Below are positions 46,517-56,202 of a stretch of 64,000 nt of DNA, piece after piece. The notes beneath the pieces are model-generated. The model ran no database searches, was not told the DNA's origin, and was given only the letters and a program-made list of their open reading frames with translations. Position 1 is the first letter of the stretch; each line of letters opens with the position of its first letter. Both the position numbers and the translations under genes were made by a program. The stretch comes from Thalassoglobus polymorphus (lineage in GTDB: Bacteria > Planctomycetota > Planctomycetia > Planctomycetales > Planctomycetaceae), in assembly GCF_007744255.1 (NCBI RefSeq), contig NZ_CP036267.1:3227500-3291499 (forward strand), given 5' to 3'.

Positions 46517-49500
46517 ATGATTGAACAAGAAGTTCGAAAATTACTACTTGCTTCACTGGTCCTCGGGTGCGTCCTCGGATTAGTGCAGAATACAGTACAG
46601 GGCGAAGAGAGCACTGCCTTGATCGAGCAGTTCGAAAATGAAATTCGCCCATTGCTGATCGACCACTGTATCGAGTGTCACCAGCAGGATAATGATTCCG
46701 GTTCACTGGTTATTAACTCCCGCGAAAGTCTTATTAAAGGTGGCGATTCAGGCCCTGCAATCCAACCTGGCGATCCGGAACGCAGCCTGTTAATCCAGGC
46801 AGTTCATCGTTCAGGAGAGCTGAAAATGCCTCCTGATGAACCGTTGAATGACCGTCAGAAACAAGCACTCGTTCAGTGGGTGAAAGCGGGTGCAGTTTGG
46901 CCAGAGAAATCTCCACCGTTAGCGATAACGGTTCACCAGAATGCTTTGAAACATTGGGCCTTTCAACAAGTCGTACAGCCAAAGGTTCCTTCGTTTCCGG
47001 GGAACAACTGGATTCGAAATCCGATCGATGCGTTCATTCTTCAAAAGCTGACTTCAAACGAACTCAAACCCTCTCCAATGGCAGATTCCCGCACGCTGAT
47101 TCGTCGTGTGAGTTACACCCTGACCGGTTTGCCACCAACTGCAGAACAGATCGAGACAATCGCAAAAGATTTCAGTGCAAAAAGCTATGAAGAACAAGTC
47201 GACAAACTTTTGGCTTCTGAGCATTATGGTGAACAGTGGGCTCGTCACTGGCTGGATGTCGCGCGCTATTCGGATACAAAAGGTTACGTCTATGCCAGGG
47301 AAGAGCGCTTCTGGCCTCACGCTTGGGTTTATCGCGATTGGGTTGTCGATGCACTGAATTCCGACATGCCTTATGATCGATTCCTCTTACTCCAATTGGC
47401 TGCGGATCAGGTCGAGGACAGTCAGCGTCAAGACTTGGCGGCAATGGGATTTTTGACTTTGGGTCGTCGGTTTCTTGGAGTGAATCATCTCATTCAGGAT
47501 GACCGGATTGATGTGGTCACCCGCGGGACAATGGGACTGACCGTCGGATGTGCTCGCTGTCATGACCACAAGTACGATCCGATTCCCACAGCCGATTATT
47601 ATTCCCTGTTCGGGGTCTTTAATAACTCGGCGGAGAATCTTGTTCGCCTGTCCGCCCCGGGAACAGAATCAGAAGAGTTCGAAGCTGAGTTAAAAAAACG
47701 AATCGAACTTCAGGCAACAAAGCTTGCCGAGAGCCGAACAGAAGCTTCCAACCGAGCGCGGAGCCGAGTTCGCGAGTATCTGATTGCTCAAACGGAACTT
47801 CAGAAGTATCCCCCCAAAGGCTTCGATCAAATCTTCTCGAAATCCGATCTCCTTCCTGCGTTCGTCTGGAAATGGGAACGCTATCTTGACGCCGCCAAAC
47901 GGAACAATGACCCGATCTTTATCCCCTGGCATCGCTACGCTGATCTCAATCAAGAATCATTTGTTGAGCAGGCTGAAATCGTTACCGCAGAATTACACAA
48001 AGCCTCTTCAGTTGAAATGAACTCGTTGGTTCTTGCTCGATTCGAAACTCCGCCCGCTTCGTTCGTGGAAGTTATCAATCGATATGCAGATCTCTTTGAA
48101 GAAGTTCGTGACGCAGCCCTGAAAGAGTCATTCCCCGGGGCATTTGAAAACCATGAACAGGAAGAGATCAGGAAGATACTCTTTAGCGAGTTCTCCCCCT
48201 GTTTCATCCCAGACGAACCGATCGTTCATACCGAATTTTTCTTTGACTCATCAACGACAACGCAACTTTGGAAATTACAAGGTGAAGTCGACCGCTGGAT
48301 TGTCAATTCGAAACGAAACGTCCCATTCGCTCTGGCAATGACAGATACAGTCGCTCCGAGTGATCCCCAGATTTTCATTCGAGGCAACCCTGTGAACGCA
48401 GGGCGCGTCGTTCCACGCCAGTTTCTCTCCATACTCTCCGGAGAAAATCGACAACCCTTCAAGACTGGGAGCGGACGATATGAATTGGCTCAGCACATCA
48501 TCGATCCCAAGAATCCCCTCACGGCGCGTGTGATTGTGAATCGCGTCTGGACTCACCATTTCGGACAAGGTCTCGTCTCGACTCCCAGCGACTTTGGAAC
48601 TCGTGCAGAAACCCCGTCCCACCCGGAGTTGCTCGACTGGTTGACTCACCGATTTATTGAAAATGGTTGGAGTTTAAAAAATCTGCATCGCTTGATTTTA
48701 ACCTCAGCCACTTATCAACAACGTTCGCAATTCGCAGAGACAGACATTGCTCAGCGTGCTGTGAAAGTCGATCCCGAAAATCGGTTGCTCTCAAGAATGA
48801 ATTCACACCGCCAGACGTTCGAAGAGTTTCGTGACTCGTTACTGAGTGTCTCTGGCGAACTCCAACTTGATCTAAAAGGGAAGCCGAAAGATCTCTTTGC
48901 TCCCCCATTCCCGAAACGTCGAACGTTGTACGGTCGTGTCGACCGGCAGTATCTTCCCGGAACATTACGGGTCTTCGATTTCGCAAATCCCGATTTACAT
49001 ATTCCAAAACGAAGCGAAACAACCGTTCCACAGCAAGCGTTGTTCTACCTCAACCATCCCATGGTCTTAGAACAAGTGCGCATGTTGGCGAATTCCGTCT
49101 CGGAGAAGAAAACAGCAGAAGAGAAAATCACTGCATTATTTCAACGTACATTGCTACGGCCTCCGACATCGGATGAACTCGCTGAGTCATTGGCATTCGT
49201 CGCATCTAACGAGAAGGTCGATCAGCCCATTCCACCGGTCACCGCTAAAGATTGGTCCTATGGATTCGGAAAGTTTGACGAAGAGCAGAAGCAGGTTGTC
49301 GGTTTCACTCCGCTGCCACATTATACCGGGGATGCCTGGCAAGGTGGTGACAAGTGGCCCGATCCCAAGCTGGGTTGGGTCCAACTGACATCGACAGGCG
49401 GCCATCCCGGGAATACTCGGGAGAAGGCTGCGATTCGACGTTGGACCGCTCCGCGCGACGGGAACTTCAGCGTGACAACAAAGCTGACGCACGAAGCCGC

Positions 49501-49828
49501 TCCGGGAGACGGCATTCGCGCATTCATCGTTAGTTCGAGTGAAGGGCTTCTCGCTTCTGCGGTTGTCCACCAAACTCATGCAGAACCTGGCATTGATTCG
49601 GTTTCGTTGAAGAAAGGCGAAACACTCGACTTCGTTGTCGACATCAAGGATGTGTTGAATAGTGACCAGTACCTTTGGTCGGTCGACATCCAGGAAAAAA
49701 TCTCTGAGTCCGCGACAACCTGGAATTCTGTCGCAGACTTCACACCAAAGGAATTCGACCTGCTGACTTCATGGGAGCAACTCGCTCATTTATTGATCTG
49801 CACAAATGAATTCCTTTTCATTGACTGA
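46517..49828 (+). CDS. Planctomycete cytochrome C / DUF1549 / DUF1553 protein
   Basis: 1103 residues. An N-terminal hydrophobic segment (LLLASLVLGCVLGLVQ) is followed by a PSCyt1 cytochrome c-like domain with heme motif CIECH (51-55) and LKMPPDEPL (Met ligand region). DUF1549/PSCyt2 (about 155-365) holds a second CARCH motif (345-349) in the conserved CARCHDHKYDP. DUF1553/PSD1 lies at about 620-890 (VNRVWTHHFGQGLV, HPELLDWL, RLILTSATYQQ), and a beta-rich C-terminus at 900-1070. Such proteins are abundant and characteristic of planctomycetes and are always paired with a DUF1501 protein, as here. An envelope redox role is inferred; no reaction is established. Confidence 0.95.
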   Translation: MIEQEVRKLLLASLVLGCVLGLVQNTVQGEESTALIEQFENEIRPLLIDHCIECHQQDNDSGSLVINSRESLIKGGDSGPAIQPGDPERSLLIQAVHRSGELKMPPDEPLNDRQKQALVQWVKAGAVWPEKSPPLAITVHQNALKHWAFQQVVQPKVPSFPGNNWIRNPIDAFILQKLTSNELKPSPMADSRTLIRRVSYTLTGLPPTAEQIETIAKDFSAKSYEEQVDKLLASEHYGEQWARHWLDVARYSDTKGYVYAREERFWPHAWVYRDWVVDALNSDMPYDRFLLLQLAADQVEDSQRQDLAAMGFLTLGRRFLGVNHLIQDDRIDVVTRGTMGLTVGCARCHDHKYDPIPTADYYSLFGVFNNSAENLVRLSAPGTESEEFEAELKKRIELQATKLAESRTEASNRARSRVREYLIAQTELQKYPPKGFDQIFSKSDLLPAFVWKWERYLDAAKRNNDPIFIPWHRYADLNQESFVEQAEIVTAELHKASSVEMNSLVLARFETPPASFVEVINRYADLFEEVRDAALKESFPGAFENHEQEEIRKILFSEFSPCFIPDEPIVHTEFFFDSSTTTQLWKLQGEVDRWIVNSKRNVPFALAMTDTVAPSDPQIFIRGNPVNAGRVVPRQFLSILSGENRQPFKTGSGRYELAQHIIDPKNPLTARVIVNRVWTHHFGQGLVSTPSDFGTRAETPSHPELLDWLTHRFIENGWSLKNLHRLILTSATYQQRSQFAETDIAQRAVKVDPENRLLSRMNSHRQTFEEFRDSLLSVSGELQLDLKGKPKDLFAPPFPKRRTLYGRVDRQYLPGTLRVFDFANPDLHIPKRSETTVPQQALFYLNHPMVLEQVRMLANSVSEKKTAEEKITALFQRTLLRPPTSDELAESLAFVASNEKVDQPIPPVTAKDWSYGFGKFDEEQKQVVGFTPLPHYTGDAWQGGDKWPDPKLGWVQLTSTGGHPGNTREKAAIRRWTAPRDGNFSVTTKLTHEAAPGDGIRAFIVSSSEGLLASAVVHQTHAEPGIDSVSLKKGETLDFVVDIKDVLNSDQYLWSVDIQEKISESATTWNSVADFTPKEFDLLTSWEQLAHLLICTNEFLFID

Positions 49829-49854
49829 ACCTCTTCGAAATTGAGAGTGTTGAG

Positions 49855-51270
49855 ATGAACACAAAGTCGCTGCTGAATTCATTGAACCGCCGAGAACTCC
49901 TCAAGCGTTCCGGGATGGGACTTGGATCTCTTGGGCTCGCCAGCCTGTTGAGTGATGACGGTCATTCGATTCAGGCGAACGATGGACTGGTGACGAAGAA
50001 GTCTCCTCATTTCCCCGGTAAAGCGAAACGAGTGATCCACTTCTTTCTTAATGGCGGTCCCTCTCACGTCGACACATTTGACCCCAAACCTGCGTTAACA
50101 AAGTACGATGGAAAACTACTCGAAAACACTTTGACCACCGAGCGAAAAACCGGCGCGGCGTATGCATCACCATTCCAGTTTCAGAAATACGGTGAATCAG
50201 GGATCGAAGTCAGCGAACTCTTTTCGAAAACCGCTCAGCATATTGACGACATCGCTGTCATTCGTTCCATGTCTGCTGAGGTCCCCAATCACGAACCATC
50301 GTTAATGCTCATGAACTGCGGAGATTCCGTACAGGCTCGACCGAGTGTGGGGGCTTGGGTGTTGTACGGCTTAGGGACTGAGAATCAAAACCTGCCCGGA
50401 TTTATCGCCATGTGCCCGAGTGGCTTGCCCATTAAAGATAATGAAAACTGGCAGGCGAGTTTTCTACCCGGTGCGTATCAAGGGACATTTGTCGATTCCC
50501 AACATACTGAGATCAGTAAGCTGATTGAAAACATTGACCACCCGCACATCTCTCGCAAGAACCAACGTCGACAACTCGACCTGCTCAATCGCTGGAATCA
50601 ACGTCACCTTGAGAGCCGCAACGACGATCGTCTTAATGCAAGAATTCATTCGTATGAGCTTGCTTTTCGAATGCAGCAGGATGCCGCAGTCGCCTTTGAT
50701 ATCTCCGACGAACCAAAGCATATCCAAGAGGCTTACGGTTCAGAAGTTCATGGTCGCCAAACATTGATTGCCCGTCGACTGTTGGAACGCGGTGTTCGCT
50801 ACGTTCAGCTCTGGCATGGAGCAGGACAACCATGGGACAACCATGACAACATCGAAGCAAACCATCGTAGACTCGCGTCGCAAATCGACGGACCAATCGC
50901 AGCGTTGCTTTCGGATTTAAAACAACGAGGAATGCTGGAAGAGACACTTGTTGTCTGGGGCGGAGAGTTCGGTAGGACACCGACCGTTGAACTATCAAGT
51001 GAGGGGAAATCAAAACTGGGACGAGACCACAATCACTACGGCTTCACTGTCTGGATGGCGGGAGGCGGAATCAAAGGGGGAACAGTTTACGGTGCCACAG
51101 ATGAATTTGGATTCGCTGCGACTGAAAACCGAATGACTGCTCACGATCTCCATGCAACAATGCTGCACACACTTGGCTTCGACCACGAGAAGTTGACATA
51201 TCGCTACGCCGGTCGCGATTTTCGCCTGACAGATGTGCATGGTCGTGTGATTCGTGAAATCCTGAGTTAG
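49855..51270 (+). CDS. DUF1501 family Tat-exported protein
   Basis: 471 residues, 26 bases after the DUF1553 gene. A twin-arginine signal LNRRELLKRSGMGLGSLGLASLLS leads the protein. Family blocks: FFLNGGPSHVDTFDPKP, GIEVSELF, SMSAEVPNHEPSLMLMNCG, WGGEFGRTPTVE, DHNHYGFTVWMAGGGIKGG and a final HDLHATMLHTLGFDH with RYAGRDFRLTDVHG. The fold is related to sulfatase/alkaline phosphatase-type enzymes; the reaction is unknown. It is the standard partner of the preceding cytochrome protein and probably acts with it on the outer side of the membrane. Confidence 0.95.
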   Translation: MNTKSLLNSLNRRELLKRSGMGLGSLGLASLLSDDGHSIQANDGLVTKKSPHFPGKAKRVIHFFLNGGPSHVDTFDPKPALTKYDGKLLENTLTTERKTGAAYASPFQFQKYGESGIEVSELFSKTAQHIDDIAVIRSMSAEVPNHEPSLMLMNCGDSVQARPSVGAWVLYGLGTENQNLPGFIAMCPSGLPIKDNENWQASFLPGAYQGTFVDSQHTEISKLIENIDHPHISRKNQRRQLDLLNRWNQRHLESRNDDRLNARIHSYELAFRMQQDAAVAFDISDEPKHIQEAYGSEVHGRQTLIARRLLERGVRYVQLWHGAGQPWDNHDNIEANHRRLASQIDGPIAALLSDLKQRGMLEETLVVWGGEFGRTPTVELSSEGKSKLGRDHNHYGFTVWMAGGGIKGGTVYGATDEFGFAATENRMTAHDLHATMLHTLGFDHEKLTYRYAGRDFRLTDVHGRVIREILS

Positions 51271-51483
51271 ACATCGTCATGATATTCCGTCCCAGTGAAG
51301 ATCGCCTTCTCGACTCCTGAAACAGTACAACGATCCGCCGATTCTTTCGCGTCGACTTGAAGGGGGACCTCTTCTCAATCCGACTCAAAGAACTTCCGCA
51401 AACTTTTGAAAACCGAATATTTCACTCCACTCAACTTCAACACCACTAAAGTCTCAGCCTGGGAAAACAAGGAGATCGAAGCA

Positions 51484-52593
51484 ATGCCGAAGAAGTATCG
51501 AGTGGGAATCATTGGATCGACTGGCAAAGGAAACTACGGGCACAGTGTCGACAAAGCGTTTACAAAACTCCCGAACATCGACATCGTTGCAGTGGCAGAC
51601 GACAATGCAGCCGGCCTGAAAGCGGCGCAAGGTCGACTTAAAGCCAAGTCGACGTACACCGACTACAACGTAATGCTCCAGAAAGAAAAGCTCGATATCG
51701 TGGCGATCTGTCCCCGCTGGATTGATCAGCACCACGCGATGCTGATGGCTGCCGCCGAAGCGGGCTGTCATGTTTACATGGAAAAGCCATTTTGCCCGAC
51801 CCTCAAACTCTCTGATGAGGTTGTTCAAAACCTGGAGATGAGGCACCTCAGCCTCGGGATTGCACATGTCAGCCAATACTCTCCAGTTCTGGATGTCGTC
51901 TTGAAAATCATCAGATCTGGTGAAATCGGTGAAGTTTTAGAGATTCGAGGCCGTGGAAAAGAGGATCACCGCGGTGGAGGTGAAGATCTGTGGGTACTCG
52001 GTTCTCACGTTTTTGGATTAATGCGATCCCTCGCAGGAGGCCATCCCGTCTCGTGCACAGCGACAGTCACTAACAATGGACAGCCAATTACAGCCAAAGA
52101 CATCGTTCAAGGAGGCGAAGGTTTGGGGCTGATTTCTGGAGATCATGTGCAAGCCCGTTACGATTTTGAAAACGGCATCGTCGGCTACTTTGCTTCTAAA
52201 CGTTCCATGGCTGGGAAACCGTCACGATTTGGGCTGCAAATTTTTGGTTCCAAAGGAGTCATTGAAATGACCAGCGGGTATCTGACTCCGGCTTACATTT
52301 TGCGTGACAGCAGTTGGTCTCCCGGACGAACAAGAAAAACGTGGGAAACGATTACATCGAACGGAATTGGAAAGCCTGAAACCCGAAAAGATGGAAGCTA
52401 CGAAGGAGGGCACATTGCAGCGATCAACGATCTCATCGACAGTATAGAAAGTCAACGACCGACTCGCTGTACGGTAGAAGATTGTCGAGACATCGTCGAA
52501 ATGATTGCAGCAGTTTACGAATCACAACGCCTTGGAAAGACCGCTTCCATGCCTTTGGAAACTCGGGTCAATCCACTCTCTCTGATGTCGTGA
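51484..52593 (+). CDS. Gfo/Idh/MocA family oxidoreductase
   Basis: 369 residues. ATG 51484 is supported by AAGGAG (51469-51474). The Rossmann NAD(P) site starts at once, YRVGIIGSTGKGNYG, then IVAVADDN, LDIVAICPRWIDQHH, the EKP motif in VYMEKPFCPTL and LGIAHVSQY. The C-terminal domain has EDLWVLGSHVFGLMR and GGHIAAINDLIDSI. These enzymes oxidise or reduce sugars and sugar-like alcohols. No signal peptide is visible, so this one is cytosolic. It follows the DUF1549/DUF1501 pair at 210 bases and may process the product of that system. Confidence 0.93.
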   Translation: MPKKYRVGIIGSTGKGNYGHSVDKAFTKLPNIDIVAVADDNAAGLKAAQGRLKAKSTYTDYNVMLQKEKLDIVAICPRWIDQHHAMLMAAAEAGCHVYMEKPFCPTLKLSDEVVQNLEMRHLSLGIAHVSQYSPVLDVVLKIIRSGEIGEVLEIRGRGKEDHRGGGEDLWVLGSHVFGLMRSLAGGHPVSCTATVTNNGQPITAKDIVQGGEGLGLISGDHVQARYDFENGIVGYFASKRSMAGKPSRFGLQIFGSKGVIEMTSGYLTPAYILRDSSWSPGRTRKTWETITSNGIGKPETRKDGSYEGGHIAAINDLIDSIESQRPTRCTVEDCRDIVEMIAAVYESQRLGKTASMPLETRVNPLSLMS

Positions 52594-52693
52594 TGAAGAG
52601 ACATCCAGAAGGGCATTGAACATACAATTCATGAGCAGCATGCAGGAAATATCGCTGCATGTTGGGTGGTCTTTAACCTCCCCGATGACTCAC

Positions 52694-52876
52694 CGGGAGC
52701 TATATCGAATTGGTCTACAGGCCCTGCCTCACGGCGAACAGCATTTTACTATAACCAGTCCGAAAACCTCTGGAATAGCCGCTTTTCTCAACGTTTGAGA
52801 GAGCAATTTCAAATTTCAGGATCAGCTCTAGGGACATGCGTTCTTCACGAGCACACGACACTGCAAACTGCTCTAG
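52694..52876 (+). repeat. Composite repeat: family-1 element interrupted by family-2 element, copy H
   Basis: Family-1 left half at 52694-52752 (TCGAATTGGTCTACAGGCCCTGCCTCACGGCGAACAGC), family-1 right half at 52828-52876 (ATGCGTTCTTCACGAGCACA to CTGCTCTAG). The break lies exactly at the central CTAG of intact copies. The right-end CTAG (52873-52876) holds, on the minus strand, the TAG stop of the polysaccharide export gene. Confidence 0.9.
52749..52831 (+). repeat. 83-bp fold-back element, family 2, copy 3 (nested)
   Basis: From CTAT (52749-52752) to CTAG (52828-52831). Its sequence (AACCAGTCCGAAAACCTCTGG, then TTCTCAACGTTTGAGAGAGC) is nearly identical to the copy at the 3' end of the giant kinase gene. 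It is inserted inside a family-1 element. Confidence 0.9.
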
Positions 52877-54162
52877 AAAGAGCTTCCGTTCTGGACTTGG
52901 TCAAGCAGGAAGTTAAACCCAATCACACTAATGGCGGCGTTGTAGAGTTCTTCAGCGAGTGTGTATCGAAGAATGAGAGTATCGCCAGGTTGGACGAGGA
53001 TCCTTTGTGACGGATTCTGAAGTGCTTCGTTGAGATCAACTCGGATTGGAATCTGTCCTCCGCATTCAAGTCGGCGAAGCACGATGAGGTCGGAAGGACT
53101 TTTTCCGACGTCTCTGCCAGAACCTCCTCCTCCAAATCCTCCCCCTTGTGAAATCCCGCCGATTCCCGTTCCACCACTGGCAAATGTTCCGCCAGCAAGT
53201 GCGACCGCTTCGACGACATCCAAGTCGTAATCACGAGGCAATAATTGTTCCCCCCCAGTGAGTAAGCCGCCTGTATAGTATCGTTCCTGATCTCGTGCTG
53301 GGATGTATACGATATCACCTTCTTTAAGGATGATGTCTTCTTCTTTGAACTGTGGAATTTTCTCAGAATAGAAACGGAGTGGGATTCTCGTAATCGTTGG
53401 GCCATCTGGAATTGCAGGAGGACATTCACATTCCGCTTTGCAATTTTTAATTGCAGCGATCATTTGATCGCGTTCATATCCATCTTCGAATGTTCCCCGA
53501 ATGATGAAGACTTCGTTAAGGGCATCTGTCCCTGGCAAGCCGCCAGTCAAGTTAAGAGCGTGCATCACGTCGTTTTCGTAGGCAGGCAATTCAACCGTTG
53601 TCCCTGTTCCCCGTTTGCTAACTCCTTCAGCGCCTCCACTCTCTTCGCGAATGACCGTCACCTGAATTTCGCGTCGACGCATCAGTGTGACAATCACCTT
53701 CGCTTGTTCGCTTTCTAAAATTTGATTCTTGGCGTAGACCTCACGAATCAGATCCGTCGCTTCAACAACGGTCAAATCATTGACAGGAATCGAGTCGACA
53801 TAGGGAAGATCGACGGTTCCGTCTTCGCGGACCGGAATCGGGAATCCTAAAGCAGGTGCCTGATTTCCTTCTGTTGGGAAGTGAACTGGCGGGGAAGAAT
53901 CTGGAGTCCCCAAGACATTTTCAATGTACACTCCCAGTACATCACCAGATGCAAGCCGATAGGCATCAACCTGATCTTGACGCAATCGTGACAAGGAGAT
54001 GTCTTGCATCTGCTCTTTACCACGCCCAAGGAATTCCTCAGGGACCCGATTCGCAGGGACCGCTTGAAGGTTGTCACAGAGTGAACAGCCATTCAGAAGA
54101 GCGACGCTCAAACAAATGACTCCAAACAGTTGTCGCTGTTGTGTTGCCATTAGTGATGACAT
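52873..54162 (-). CDS. Polysaccharide biosynthesis/export lipoprotein (Wza-type)
   Basis: 429 residues from ATG 54162, which follows AAGGA (54171-54175) by eight bases; the frame opens at 54204. Lipobox VALLNGC predicts a lipidated Cys. The Poly_export domain is seen in YRLASGDVLGVYIENVLG and PVREDGTVDLPYVDSIPV, followed by SLBB-like segments with KEEDIILKEGDIVYIPARD, a Gly-rich loop and RILVQPGDTLILRYT. Such proteins form outer-membrane channels for capsular or exopolysaccharide. No partner kinase or flippase is in the window. The stop codon is the terminal CTAG of the composite repeat 52694-52876. Confidence 0.92.
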   Translation of the reverse strand: MSSLMATQQRQLFGVICLSVALLNGCSLCDNLQAVPANRVPEEFLGRGKEQMQDISLSRLRQDQVDAYRLASGDVLGVYIENVLGTPDSSPPVHFPTEGNQAPALGFPIPVREDGTVDLPYVDSIPVNDLTVVEATDLIREVYAKNQILESEQAKVIVTLMRRREIQVTVIREESGGAEGVSKRGTGTTVELPAYENDVMHALNLTGGLPGTDALNEVFIIRGTFEDGYERDQMIAAIKNCKAECECPPAIPDGPTITRIPLRFYSEKIPQFKEEDIILKEGDIVYIPARDQERYYTGGLLTGGEQLLPRDYDLDVVEAVALAGGTFASGGTGIGGISQGGGFGGGGSGRDVGKSPSDLIVLRRLECGGQIPIRVDLNEALQNPSQRILVQPGDTLILRYTLAEELYNAAISVIGFNFLLDQVQNGSSF

Positions 54163-54754
54163 GAAATTCTTCCTTGAGATGTAATCTACGACGCGTCCTT
54201 GCAAGCCCGATTATTAAACCCTCGTAGATGAGGTCTACGTCTCGCACATAGAAGTCAGGCCATTGTGAATCTCAAACAAAACTGATGACATCGTCGTCCA
54301 TAACTGAATCGACAACCACTCACTCAGTTCGGTGAGAGCTTCATACGTCTTACTATCGGACTTGACATCGGGGGAGAGTGATGAAAACTCATCTCAAAAA
54401 TGCCTGTTTTGACGGGAAATTTGATTATCGGAGCTGCGAATTCCAATTGCACAATCACCTACTTTCCAGAAATTACCAGACCGGACTTCCGTTTGATTTT
54501 CTTAAAGAATTCGCATGAAATTCATCTTTGGACTCAAGCCTCCTTGTTCGCCTCGCAAATGTCCCCGGACAACAGACTCTGATGAGAAAATTTCTGAGAA
54601 ATGAAATCAAATCTATTGGTTGTAAACGCATCAACAGAAGCAGATAATGATCGGCCCGCAGCCATCTTCTTCATAAACCTATGATTGAATTGATCCCAAC
54701 CCTGTCATTTTCATCTGACCTGCCTCACCACTTGGAAATCAAAACGGAAGAAAT
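54163..54754. other. Divergent intergenic region
   Basis: 592 bases between the export lipoprotein and PHP-domain genes. A hairpin CGTAGA-TGAGG-TCTACG lies at 54223-54239. No other structure or ORF that I can support. Confidence 0.5.
54223..54239. repeat. CGTAGA-type hairpin, copy 2
   Basis: CGTAGA (54223-54228), 5-base loop, TCTACG (54234-54239), about 60 bases upstream of the export lipoprotein start. Same stem as 41371-41390. Confidence 0.55.
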
Positions 54755-56056
54755 ATGTTTCGTCCTATTGTTCTTGCTTCTGTCGTCGTTGCACTGGCTG
54801 TCGCCAGTTTCGCGGTCCTGAGCGATCGCTCATTGCAAGCCGACCCCGCCCGAGATGTTGGCTCACTTCCCACGCAATGGTTCAAAGGGAATTTGCACAC
54901 TCACTCACACTGGAGCGACGGCGATGATTACCTGGAGAACATCGGTCTCTGGTATCGTGAGCAAGGTTACCAGTTTCTTGTTTTCACCGACCATAACGTG
55001 CTTGCGGATAGCGAACGATGGGTTGTTGTGGAAAAAACAAAGGGCAAGCAGAAAGCCTATGACAAGTTGAAGAAGAATTATCCTGATTGGATCGACGAAC
55101 GAACAAGGGATGGGAAATTAGAGGTTCGCTTGAGGAAGTTCACCGAGGTCTCTGAAAAACTCAATCGACCTGGGAAATACCTTTTGATTCAAGGTGAGGA
55201 AATTAGCGACAGCTTCCATCGCCATCCGATTCACTTGAACGTGAGTAATGTGAAAGAAGTCATTGCGCCTCGCCATGGTTCCAGTGTCTTCGAGACGATA
55301 CAAAATAATGTCGATGCAGCGATTGCTCAAAGAGAACGAACCGGCCAAGTAATGATGATTCACCTCAATCATCCGAATTTTGGATACGCGATCACAGCTG
55401 AAGATCTCGTGCGAGTTCAGGGAGAGAAGTTCTTCGAAGTCTACAATGGACACCCCGGTGTTCATAACACTGGTGATGCCACTCATGCTTCAACTGAACG
55501 AATTTGGGACATCGTTCTTTCACAGCGACTGGGGAAATACGACCTGCCAATCATGTATGGTCTGGCTACTGATGATGGACACAACTACCACAACATCCCC
55601 AGTCGAGCGAGTGAACCGGGCCGAGGGTGGGTCATGGTTCGTGGAAAAGAATTGAAAGCGGAAGCATTAATTCGCGCGCTCGAAGCGGGAGATTTCTATT
55701 CCTCTTCTGGAGTCTCATTGAAGTCGTTTGAAACGAAGAACGGACAAATGGAAGTGGTGATCGATCCAGTCGAAGGGGAGACCTACACCATTGAATTCAT
55801 AGGCACACTCGAAGGAACTCCCCTCGAAGGTGAACCTCTCCTCAATGACAAAGGCGAACCGCTCTCAACCACTCACAGATACAGTCCCGATCTGGGCAAA
55901 GTTCTTCAGAAGAATGAAGGAACATCTGCGACATATAAGTTTACCGGCAAAGAACTTTATGTCCGTGCTCGCGTGACATCCTCTGCAGATCATCCAAACC
56001 CTTCAGAGGTCGGCGATAAGAAACAAGCTTGGGTACAGCCAGTTGCTCCTGAATAA
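54755..56056 (+). CDS. Secreted PHP-domain metallohydrolase
   Basis: 433 residues. Signal peptide MFRPIVLASVVVALAVASFAV. The PHP metal site begins with FKGNLHTHSHWSDGDDY and continues with FLVFTDHNVLAD, LIQGEEIS, IHLNHPNFGYAI and YGLATDDGHNYH, so a multi-metal phosphoesterase-like centre is intact. The end (about 330-430) is a beta-rich domain. Related to polymerase/histidinol-phosphatase proteins but exported; the substrate is unknown. The ceramidase-like gene follows 146 bases downstream on the same strand. Confidence 0.9.
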   Translation: MFRPIVLASVVVALAVASFAVLSDRSLQADPARDVGSLPTQWFKGNLHTHSHWSDGDDYLENIGLWYREQGYQFLVFTDHNVLADSERWVVVEKTKGKQKAYDKLKKNYPDWIDERTRDGKLEVRLRKFTEVSEKLNRPGKYLLIQGEEISDSFHRHPIHLNVSNVKEVIAPRHGSSVFETIQNNVDAAIAQRERTGQVMMIHLNHPNFGYAITAEDLVRVQGEKFFEVYNGHPGVHNTGDATHASTERIWDIVLSQRLGKYDLPIMYGLATDDGHNYHNIPSRASEPGRGWVMVRGKELKAEALIRALEAGDFYSSSGVSLKSFETKNGQMEVVIDPVEGETYTIEFIGTLEGTPLEGEPLLNDKGEPLSTTHRYSPDLGKVLQKNEGTSATYKFTGKELYVRARVTSSADHPNPSEVGDKKQAWVQPVAPE

Positions 56057-56202
56057 ATGACAAGAGATTAACAAGAAATTTAACGTGACTGTAGTCGCGA
56101 AGCTTCTTGTGACTCATACTATCTTTCAAGAGTCCGGTCGCTCGTTGATTCGTCGACCGGATTCTTTCGTATTAACGACATGCAATTCTGTGCGGAAACG
56201 AA

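Noticed and set aside
52616-53010. Short plus-strand frames after the Gfo/Idh gene
   Set aside because: They are translations of the composite repeat and the antisense of the export lipoprotein gene.
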